Below, one piece after another: positions 6,289-11,613 of a stretch of DNA of 11,613 bases. Every line of letters starts with the position of its first letter. Within the stretch, counting starts at the first letter, position 1. The DNA comes from Erythrobacter sp. (lineage in GTDB: Bacteria > Pseudomonadota > Alphaproteobacteria > Sphingomonadales > Sphingomonadaceae). Below the pieces are notes generated by a model. That model was given only the letters and a program-made list of their open reading frames with translations, had not been told where the DNA came from and searched no databases. Where the stretch lies: assembly GCA_003483125.1 (NCBI GenBank), contig DMWU01000040.1:1-11613 (forward strand), in the 5' to 3' direction. The position numbers and the translations under genes are program-made.

Positions 6289-6404
6289 ACGAGAACTCCA
6301 AGAGTTGGACTTGCTGGCACAATCGCAGTTGCCATAGCAACGAATGAGAGTGCAAGGGCCGAAACGGCTGCCATCACTCGATTGCCCGTTTCAGAGTTAA
6401 ACAT
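6285..6404 (-). CDS. 39-aa hydrophobic peptide, second of a tandem pair
   Basis: Translation is MFNSETGNRVMAAVSALALS, then FVAMATAIVPASPTLGVLV. ATG at 6404 has AGGAAA (6415-6410) as ribosome binding site. A polar head of about 10 residues is followed by a hydrophobic segment (11-30) and a short PASP-containing end, so it is either a single-pass membrane peptide or a small exported peptide. Coding is supported by clear similarity to the peptide encoded at 6442-6561 and by the ATGA overlap with the pspC-like gene. The same frame stays open 51 codons further upstream, but that extension covers the neighbouring peptide gene in another frame and has no start signal. The function is unknown; the position suggests a role with the PspC protein in the membrane. 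Confidence 0.75.
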   Translation of the reverse strand: MFNSETGNRVMAAVSALALSFVAMATAIVPASPTLGVLV

Positions 6405-6441
6405 TTTTCTTTCCTTTCGAATTTCTGCGCTAGCTGCGCAA

Positions 6442-6561
6442 TTAGGCGATAAGACCGGCTGGGGTAGCTGGGATGATTGCGGTGGCCATGAAAACTGCCG
6501 AAATGGCAAGTGCGGAAACAGCGGCGAAGAAGCGGCTGGTTGTGTCAGTAGTTGCAAACAT
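6442..6561 (-). CDS. 39-aa hydrophobic peptide, first of a tandem pair
   Basis: Translation is MFATTDTTSRFFAAVSALAI, then SAVFMATAIIPATPAGLIA. It has exactly the same length as the gene at 6285-6404. After a one-residue offset the two share AAVSALA, S-x-V-x-MATAI and PA-x-P, with mostly conservative changes between. This points to a tandem duplication with the reading frame kept under selection. The ribosome binding site is weak (GAG at 6568-6566). The gene is 37 bases upstream of its sister and about 52 bases downstream of the predicted sigma-54 start. Such short genes are often left out by automatic annotation. It has a polar head, one hydrophobic segment (about 11-31) and a Pro/Thr end. 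I cannot assign a function. Confidence 0.72.
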   Translation of the reverse strand: MFATTDTTSRFFAAVSALAISAVFMATAIIPATPAGLIA

Positions 6562-6589
6562 TGTTACTCAATTCCCTTATTTAGTTTCT

Positions 6590-6610
6590 CCGGAGGGCCA
6601 ATCCCTTCGG
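6590..6610 (-). other. Hairpin at the predicted 5' end of the peptide-pspC transcript
   Basis: On the minus strand CCGAAGGG (6610-6603) pairs with CCCTCCGG (6597-6590) around a 5-base loop, with one A-C mismatch. No T-run follows, so it is not a terminator for this strand. The predicted sigma-54 start at about 6613 would put the hairpin at the very 5' end of the transcript, where such structures commonly protect RNA from decay. Confidence 0.4.
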
Positions 6611-6623
6611 ATACCAAATACAT

Positions 6624-6640
6624 TGCAGGTACCGTGCCAA
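6624..6640 (-). promoter_or_regulatory. Sigma-54 (-24/-12) promoter for the peptide-pspC cassette
   Basis: The minus strand reads TTGGCACGGTACCTGCA (6640-6624). It matches the sigma-54 consensus TTGGCACG-N4-TTGCA with one mismatch (C for T in the -12 box). The invariant GG (6638-6637) and GC (6626-6625) are separated by the required 10 bases. Start would be near 6613, about 52 bases before the first peptide ATG. E. coli psp genes are sigma-54 dependent and activated by PspF, which agrees with a PspC gene downstream. The upstream stretch (about 6640-6690) is AT-rich, as needed for a DNA bend. Confidence 0.65.
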
Positions 6641-6702
6641 ACTCTTTTATTTGTTATTATTCAATGATATAAGGATATTTGCCCGCTTAATGAGATGTTC
6701 AC

Positions 6703-6723
6703 AAATCCGAACGATTGGGATTT
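6703..6723. promoter_or_regulatory. Inverted repeat, candidate activator site
   Basis: AAATCC (6703-6708) and GGATTT (6718-6723) are perfect inverted arms around 9 bases. Each arm lies close to a TTCAC element (6699-6703 and 6724-6728). The centre is about 100 bases upstream of the predicted sigma-54 start, the usual distance for an enhancer-binding protein such as PspF. It also lies about 90 bases before the recF start, so it could instead affect recF. Confidence 0.4.
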
Positions 6724-6803
6724 TTCACCAACATTAGGTATTGCGGATATTGTAAATGCACCGATGGTCAAACAGTGCGGTGCGCTCTAGGCAAAATAGA
6801 TCC

Positions 6804-7880
6804 ATGGCTCTCGACCGAATATCCCTGGCCGACTTTCGGAATCACCGCGCAAGTGAGCTTGCGGCCACCAGCCATTTCAACCTGCTGATTGGGGAGAATG
6901 GTGCGGGCAAGACCAACGTGCTCGAGGCGATATCGCTTATCGCACCGGGGCGCGGACTGCGCCGTGCTGCGCTACAAGACCTGCCCGGCCCCGGCGGCGG
7001 TGGCGGCTTCGCCATTGGCGCCAGCTTGAAAGAGCAAGGACACGAGAGTGCGAGACTGGGAACCTTTATCGATCCGCAGGCTCCGCGTAGGCGGCAAGTC
7101 CGCATCAATGGGGCGGATGCACGTGGGAGCGAGCTTGGCGAGTGGTTTGCACTAAGCTGGCTGACCCCCGCATTGGACGGCCTGTTTACCGATAGCGCTG
7201 GTGCCCGTAGGCGATACCTAGACAGAATGGCCCTCGCCCTCGAGCCGGCCCATGCCCACAATGTCTCACGTTTTGAGGGAGCGCTACGCGAAAGGAACAA
7301 GCTGCTCGAAACCGGGGCAGAAGCGACCTGGCTTGACGCCATTGAGGCTCAGGCGGCCGAATATGGTGCGTTGGTCGCAGCCGGAAGATCCGATGTAGTC
7401 GCGCGATTGAGCGACGAGCTTTCCACTCTTCCCGATGAACCTTTTGCCCGCCCAATCCTCACATACCGCGCTGGCGGCCCAACCGACCGACAAGATCTTG
7501 CAAATGATCTGCGCAATAACCGCACTCGCGATCGCGCGGCAGGACGCGCGCTAAGCGGGCCTCAGCGTGACGAGCTGGAAGTTGTTATGGCGGGAAGCGG
7601 TCAGCCAGCGGCATCCTGTTCGACCGGAGAGCAAAAGGCGATGTTGATCGCCATCACGCTCGCCCATGCCGATCTCGCATCTGAGGGGCGACCATGCGTA
7701 TTGCTGCTCGACGAAGTGGCCGCCCATCTCGACCCTGTCAGGCGTAGCGCCTTGTTTGACCGGCTTCGCCGCGGGCGAGCGCAAGTCTGGATGTCAGGCA
7801 CTGAGGTAGCACCCTTTGAAGAAGTTATGAATGAAGCGGCCGTTTGGCGGGTAAGTGACGGAACCGTGGAGAGACTCTAA
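6804..7880 (+). CDS. recF: DNA replication and repair protein RecF
   Basis: RecF is an SMC-like ATPase that, with RecO and RecR, loads RecA at single-strand gaps. The 358-residue product fits the family length (about 355-385). It opens with the family start LDRISLADFRNHR and has Walker A GENGAGKT (30-37), the DxF-type core SWLTPALDGLFTDSAGARRR, the lid/signature region LSGPQRDEL, STGEQKAMLIAI, and Walker B LLLDEVAAHLD. ATG at 6804 was chosen because it gives the conserved N-terminus. An ATG at 6756 in frame would add 16 unrelated residues, and neither start has a good ribosome binding site. A weak promoter candidate is TTCACC (6724-6729) with TATTGT (6748-6753), 18 bases apart. It is not beside dnaA or dnaN. 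Its 3' end overlaps the convergent tesA stop by four bases. Confidence 0.96.
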   Translation: MALDRISLADFRNHRASELAATSHFNLLIGENGAGKTNVLEAISLIAPGRGLRRAALQDLPGPGGGGGFAIGASLKEQGHESARLGTFIDPQAPRRRQVRINGADARGSELGEWFALSWLTPALDGLFTDSAGARRRYLDRMALALEPAHAHNVSRFEGALRERNKLLETGAEATWLDAIEAQAAEYGALVAAGRSDVVARLSDELSTLPDEPFARPILTYRAGGPTDRQDLANDLRNNRTRDRAAGRALSGPQRDELEVVMAGSGQPAASCSTGEQKAMLIAITLAHADLASEGRPCVLLLDEVAAHLDPVRRSALFDRLRRGRAQVWMSGTEVAPFEEVMNEAAVWRVSDGTVERL

Positions 7881-8596
7881 CCCGCGTTATCTGCTGGCGG
7901 CAGCGCCTCCGCTATCTGGTCAACGGTAGAGCCTACCAAAACCTCCAGCCCCTCTTCTGTAGGATGGATCCGGTCATCCTGGAAAAGGCGCTGATCTTCA
8001 TAGATCGCCTCCAGCCAGAACGGTATAAAGGCCGTGTTATACTCGCGCGCCAGTTCACCATAGAGCCCGTCAAACTCGGCCTGGTACTCGGGCCCGTAGT
8101 TTGGAGGAGAGCGCATGCCCATGATCAATACAGGTATCTCTCTCTGCTTGAGTTCATCCAGCATAGCTTGAAAATTCTCGCGCGTCTGATCGGGCGAAAT
8201 ACCGCGCAACAGGTCGTTGCCGCCCAATTCGAGGATGAACAGCTCTGGTTTCTCTTCCTGCGCATCGAGCGTAAAGGCAAGCCGCTGCAGCCCAGCGGCG
8301 CTCGTATCCCCTGAGATACCCGCATTGGTAATCTGTGCATTGATGCCGCGTGCACGCAGCGCGCTCTGAAGCTTGGCCGGATAGCTGTTTTCCTTGCCCA
8401 CGCCGTAACCAGCAAACAGACTATCCCCAAATGCAAGGATCTTGCGTGTTGGCCCCATTACCGGGATGTCTGCCTCTTCCACCGCCCCTGACGTACTTGC
8501 ATTTTGCGTCGCTGGAACAGTGGTTTCTTCGGTCGATGCCGAACCGCAAGCCGCCAAAAGCAGCGCCAATCCAATCGACCAAATGCATTTTACCAT
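7877..8596 (-). CDS. tesA: TesA-like SGNH-hydrolase (arylesterase/thioesterase), lipoprotein
   Basis: TesA enzymes are GDSL/SGNH serine esterases with acyl-CoA thioesterase, arylesterase and lysophospholipase activity, acting in the periplasm. The product has 239 residues. Block I is AFGDSLFAGYG with nucleophile Ser59, block II is NAGISGDT (Gly93), block III is GGND (125-128, Asn127), and block V is DDRIHPTEEG with Asp208 and His211. MVKCIWSIGLALLLAACG carries a lipobox, L14-A15-A16-C17, so this version is probably a lipoprotein, unlike soluble periplasmic E. coli TesA. A Ser/Thr/Ala/Glu-rich linker (18-45) follows. ATG at 8596 has AAGGAG (8610-8605) eight bases upstream; 26 codons of upstream open frame lack a signal. 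It diverges from the ABC transporter genes 47 bases away, as in E. coli tesA-ybbA. Confidence 0.94.
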   Translation of the reverse strand: MVKCIWSIGLALLLAACGSASTEETTVPATQNASTSGAVEEADIPVMGPTRKILAFGDSLFAGYGVGKENSYPAKLQSALRARGINAQITNAGISGDTSAAGLQRLAFTLDAQEEKPELFILELGGNDLLRGISPDQTRENFQAMLDELKQREIPVLIMGMRSPPNYGPEYQAEFDGLYGELAREYNTAFIPFWLEAIYEDQRLFQDDRIHPTEEGLEVLVGSTVDQIAEALPPADNAG

Positions 8597-8643
8597 CTGC
8601 GAGTCTCCTTGTGCTGGGGCAATGCCTATGCCATCGCGGCTCC

Positions 8644-9348
8644 GTGACAAACCCCTCTCTAGCGATTTCCGCACGAAACCTTACCCTGACGCTTGGAACG
8701 GACGCTGCTCCGGTTGAAATCCTGCGCGGGGTCGACCTTGACGTTAATGAAGGCGAAGTGGTCGCACTGCTTGGCCCCTCCGGCTCGGGCAAGAGTTCGC
8801 TCATGGCGGGACTTTCTGGGCTTGAGCGCGCCACAAGCGGCTCCCTCACTGTGGCGGGCGAAGATTTCGGCACGCTCAGCGAAGACGCACTGGCGCAGGC
8901 GCGGCGCGGCCGTATCGGTATTGTGCTTCAGGCATTCCACTTGCTGCCAACCATGACAGCAATGGAGAACGTCGCCACACCGATGGAACTGGCCGGCGAA
9001 ACAGGCATTCTCGCCCGGGCAAAAGAGGAATTGACGGCAGTGGGCCTCGGCCACCGCCTTGAACATTATCCGACCCAGCTTTCAGGCGGCGAACAACAGC
9101 GCGTAGCAATTGCACGTGCGATTGCACCACGTCCCGGCCTGATCTTTGCCGACGAGCCGACGGGCAACCTCGACGTTGCGACCGGTCACGAAATCATAGA
9201 GCTGCTATTTGCTCGCCGTGCGGAAACTGGCGCCACCTTGCTGGTCATCACGCATGATCCGGAGCTAGCGGAGCGGTGCGACCGCGTGATCACGCTTGCC
9301 GATGGCAAAATCGCATCCGACACGGCCACAAACTCGGAGCGCACATGA
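8644..9348 (+). CDS. ybbA: ABC transporter ATP-binding protein (YbbA/LolD type)
   Basis: This is a cytoplasmic ATPase that powers an FtsX-family permease (MacB/LolD-type mechanotransmission ABC systems). The 234-residue product has Walker [10 protein letters not shown] (44-52), Q-loop Gln96 ([17 protein letters not shown]), signature LSGGEQQR (146-153), Walker [13 protein letters not shown] (166-177) and switch His204 (VITHDP). The start is GTG at 8644, giving [15 protein letters not shown]; no ATG lies at a sensible place in frame and no clear ribosome binding site is seen, so the exact start is uncertain by a few codons. The frame is open back to 8350, but that is read-through over tesA. 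The stop overlaps the permease start (ATGA). With tesA divergent and the permease downstream it matches E. coli ybbA; the substrate is unknown. Confidence 0.93.
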   Translation: MTNPSLAISARNLTLTLGTDAAPVEILRGVDLDVNEGEVVALLGPSGSGKSSLMAGLSGLERATSGSLTVAGEDFGTLSEDALAQARRGRIGIVLQAFHLLPTMTAMENVATPMELAGETGILARAKEELTAVGLGHRLEHYPTQLSGGEQQRVAIARAIAPRPGLIFADEPTGNLDVATGHEIIELLFARRAETGATLLVITHDPELAERCDRVITLADGKIASDTATNSERT

Positions 9349-11613
9349 CTGGCGCAATGAGCTGGAAGATGGCCTGGCGCATTGCCCGGCGCGATCTCAA
9401 TGCGCGTTTTAAGGGATTGCGCCTGCTACTTGTCTGCCTGTTCCTGGGCACTGCAGCACTTGCCGCGATCGGAACGCTTACCGCGGCGATTGAGCGCGAA
9501 TTGGACAATCGCGGGCAGGAACTGCTTGGCGGCGATCTTGAGATTGAGATTTGGCAACGTGATCTTTCCGATCAAGAGCGTGAAGCCCTTTCTGAACATG
9601 GCGAGATTTCTGGCGGCGTCCGCATGCAGGCCATGGCGAACACCCCAGATGCCGCTGCTCCTGTGGGCCTGAAATCGGTCGACTCAAACTGGCCACTCTA
9701 CGGAACACTCACATTGAAAGATGGCCGCAGTGTCGGCGCGCCCAAGCAGGGAGAGGCATGGCTCGGCCAAGGTGCAATCGACCGACTGGACATCGCGGTG
9801 GGCGATACATTCCGTATCGGCACACAGGATGTCCGCGCCGCTGGCATCATCAATATCGAGCCCGACAAACTCTCAGAGGGCTTCCAATTGGGCCCAACAG
9901 TTATCGTGCCGCGCGATCTGCCAGGCAAAGCAGGTCTAACCGCCCCGGGCGCGCTCTATGAAACCAAATACCGAGTGGCATTCTCTAGCGATCAGGAACC
10001 CTCAAACGTGCAAGAGGCGCTGGAGGAGCAATTCCCTGAGGCTGGATTCCGTTATCGCACGCGCGATCGCGCCTCCCCCGGTACCGATCGCTTTGTCGGG
10101 CGGATTGGTGAATTCCTGACACTCGTCGGACTTGCCGCTCTGGTCATTGCCGGTATTGGCATTGGCGGCGGAGTATCTTCCTATCTCGAAGCGCGGCGGC
10201 GTAACATTGCTACATTAAAGGTGCTGGGTGCCTCGAGCGGCGACATAGCCCGCATCTATGCGCTTCAGATTGGTGCTGCGGCTCTGGTGGGTGCGCTCGC
10301 AGGCTTGGCCGTAGGAATTGCTGTAACCCCCCTGCTCGGCATCGCACTGCAGGGCCTGCTGCCAGTCGCAAGCGGTGTAATCATTGAACCGAGGGCCCTG
10401 TTGCTTGCCGCTAGCTTTGGCCTCCTGGTTGCACTGAAATTCGCTGCGACACCGCTAATCCGCGCGCGCAGCTTCCCGGCGATGGCATTGATGCGCGCGC
10501 GCGTTGCCCCGCTCAAGACCGACAAACAGGCCCTGCCTTGGGTTGTTGGCGGGCTGGCCGCCATCGTCGGATTGGTCCTCATAACTTCGAATGATGCGCG
10601 CCTAGCTCTTATGTTCCTGGGTGGTGCAGCCGCTGTATTCGGCATCCTGACGCTTATGGGTGTTGGTATCGGCAAATTGGCGCGCGGCGCTCCTCGTGCA
10701 AATAATCCGCTTATCCGCGCTGCCATTGCCAATTTGCACAGGCCGGGCAGTTCAACCGGCGCGCTGGTTACTGCATTGGGTTTTGGTCTTGCCGCATTCG
10801 TTCTGATCGCCGCAATCCAGAGCAGCATTAATGGCAATATCGAACGTAGTATTCCGCGCGAGGCGCCTGACTATTTCATTCTCGACATCCCGCGCGATCG
10901 TGCCGAAGACTTCGAGCATTTGGTGATGGATACAGACCCGCAGGCTGAAATTCGCATGGTACCAACCATGCGCGGAGCCATCCTGGCCTATGGTCCTGAA
11001 GGCAATATGATCCGCGTGTCAGAGCTGGAGGAAATCCCGCGTGAAGCATGGGCTCTGCGCGGCGAGCGCGGGCTGACCTATTCGGACAATTTGCCCGATG
11101 GGAGCAGCATTGTCGCAGGCGAGTGGTGGGACGCCGCTAGCGATATGGAACCGCAGGTTTCGGTCGATGCCGAGTTTGCCGAGGCGATCGACCTTCAGAT
11201 CGGCGACTACATAACAGTCGGCGTTCTGGGGGTAGAACGCACAGCGCGTGTCGCGAACCTTCGCCAGCTAGACTGGGAAAATATGAGCTTCAACTTCGTG
11301 CTTGTATTCAGCCGCAGTGCGCTGGAGGATGCCCCGCACAACCTTACATCGACAGTCGAGCTTAGTGAGGATCAGCCCGGCGCAACTTTGCTGCAACGGA
11401 TGGTACGCGAGTTCCCCTCGAGCTCAGTGATCGAGATCGGACAAGTGCTTGGCGAGGCGCGCACGATTTTGAGCCAGGTCGGCGTCGCTACCTTCGCCGC
11501 TGCATCGGTCGCGGTTCTCGCGGGTTTGGCTGTACTGATGGGCGCAATTGCCGCAGCGCGGGCAGCGCGCACCTATGACACTGTTGTGATCCGCGTACTG
11601 GGTGCCAGCCGCA
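9345..11613 (+). CDS. ybbP: FtsX-family ABC permease (YbbP type), cut by window end
   Basis: This is the membrane partner of the preceding ATPase. The frame has 756 codons without a stop and runs off the right edge; family members are about 800-850 residues, so roughly 80-90 are missing. ATG at 9345 overlaps the upstream TGA and has GGAG (9336-9339) five bases before it; ATG at 9357 is a less likely alternative. A first transmembrane helix (about 26-48) is followed by a large periplasmic domain (49-250) and a first FtsX core of four membrane helices. That core begins about 255-278, with the typical cytoplasmic ARRRNIATLKVLGAS (283-297). A second half follows with another periplasmic domain, and the final core begins near 715 and repeats the motif as TYDTVVIRVLGAS at the edge. 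This double-FtsX layout is the YbbP form. The role of YbbAP is not settled. Confidence 0.93.
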   Translation, partial: MTGAMSWKMAWRIARRDLNARFKGLRLLLVCLFLGTAALAAIGTLTAAIERELDNRGQELLGGDLEIEIWQRDLSDQEREALSEHGEISGGVRMQAMANTPDAAAPVGLKSVDSNWPLYGTLTLKDGRSVGAPKQGEAWLGQGAIDRLDIAVGDTFRIGTQDVRAAGIINIEPDKLSEGFQLGPTVIVPRDLPGKAGLTAPGALYETKYRVAFSSDQEPSNVQEALEEQFPEAGFRYRTRDRASPGTDRFVGRIGEFLTLVGLAALVIAGIGIGGGVSSYLEARRRNIATLKVLGASSGDIARIYALQIGAAALVGALAGLAVGIAVTPLLGIALQGLLPVASGVIIEPRALLLAASFGLLVALKFAATPLIRARSFPAMALMRARVAPLKTDKQALPWVVGGLAAIVGLVLITSNDARLALMFLGGAAAVFGILTLMGVGIGKLARGAPRANNPLIRAAIANLHRPGSSTGALVTALGFGLAAFVLIAAIQSSINGNIERSIPREAPDYFILDIPRDRAEDFEHLVMDTDPQAEIRMVPTMRGAILAYGPEGNMIRVSELEEIPREAWALRGERGLTYSDNLPDGSSIVAGEWWDAASDMEPQVSVDAEFAEAIDLQIGDYITVGVLGVERTARVANLRQLDWENMSFNFVLVFSRSALEDAPHNLTSTVELSEDQPGATLLQRMVREFPSSSVIEIGQVLGEARTILSQVGVATFAAASVAVLAGLAVLMGAIAAARAARTYDTVVIRVLGASR

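Noticed and set aside
6405..6557. 51-codon N-terminal extension of the second 39-aa peptide
   Set aside because: It overlaps the first peptide gene in another frame, is Pro/Gln/Ser-rich without signal features, and the ATG at 6404 has a good ribosome binding site and matches its paralogue's start.
6564..6623. A 19-codon minus-strand frame starting MYLVSEGIGPPEKL and ending two bases before the first 39-aa peptide start, as a possible leader peptide
   Set aside because: Its ATG lies upstream of the predicted transcription start and touches the -12 element, so it would not be in the sigma-54 transcript; it has no ribosome binding site. It could matter only if another upstream promoter is used.
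6564..6803. Low-GC stretch before recF considered as a horizontally acquired fragment
   Set aside because: It is only about 240 bases, lies between core genes, and its AT-richness is explained by the divergent promoters and a likely DNA-bending region; no repeats or mobile-element ends are seen.
8350..8643. N-terminal extension of the ABC ATPase to 332 residues
   Set aside because: The extension runs over the divergent tesA coding region and has no ABC-family similarity; the GTG at 8644 gives the normal family length.
10265..10837. 190-codon minus-strand frame inside the permease gene
   Set aside because: Antisense shadow of the FtsX-family coding sequence, made of Ala/Arg/Pro-rich complement; no recognisable protein features.

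Overview
The window looks like chromosomal core DNA from an alphaproteobacterium, most likely a sphingomonad of the Erythrobacter/Altererythrobacter kind. The reasons are a circularly permuted two-piece tmRNA whose tag reads ANDNEALAVAA, a moderately high GC content, and a lemA-TPM-TPM operon. This placement is inference from gene content; no database search was possible. There are no insertion sequences, phage genes, CRISPR arrays or tRNA genes.

Layout, left to right. (1) The 3' part of astB (arginine succinyltransferase pathway) is interrupted near the window start by an in-frame amber codon at 53-55, next to a degraded substrate-binding motif. (2) A short intergenic stretch with a palindrome and a hairpin leads to an 83-aa membrane protein of unknown function. 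(3) The roughly 490-base gap at 1537-2029 holds ssrA (tmRNA) on the minus strand with its own promoter. Next to it, also on the minus strand, is mscL (large mechanosensitive channel). (4) Divergent from mscL is a tight five-gene plus-strand operon: lemA, two TPM-domain envelope proteins, a Nudix hydrolase resembling ADP-ribose pyrophosphatases, and a short-chain dehydrogenase. It ends in a strong hairpin at 6045-6070. (5) A compact minus-strand stress-type cassette encodes two tandem, related 39-aa hydrophobic peptides and a 72-aa PspC-domain protein. It is preceded by a good match to a sigma-54 (-24/-12) promoter, with an inverted repeat placed where an enhancer-binding activator would bind. 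(6) recF lies on the plus strand, tail-to-tail with the tesA lipoprotein esterase. (7) Divergent from tesA is a YbbA-like ABC ATPase, translationally coupled to a YbbP-like FtsX-family permease that runs off the window end. This is the tesA/ybbA/ybbP arrangement also found in E. coli.

Most genes are housekeeping. The parts that deserve a second look are the sigma-54/small-peptide/PspC cassette at 6285-6723, which contains a 39-aa gene easily missed by gene callers, and the apparent recent inactivation of astB.
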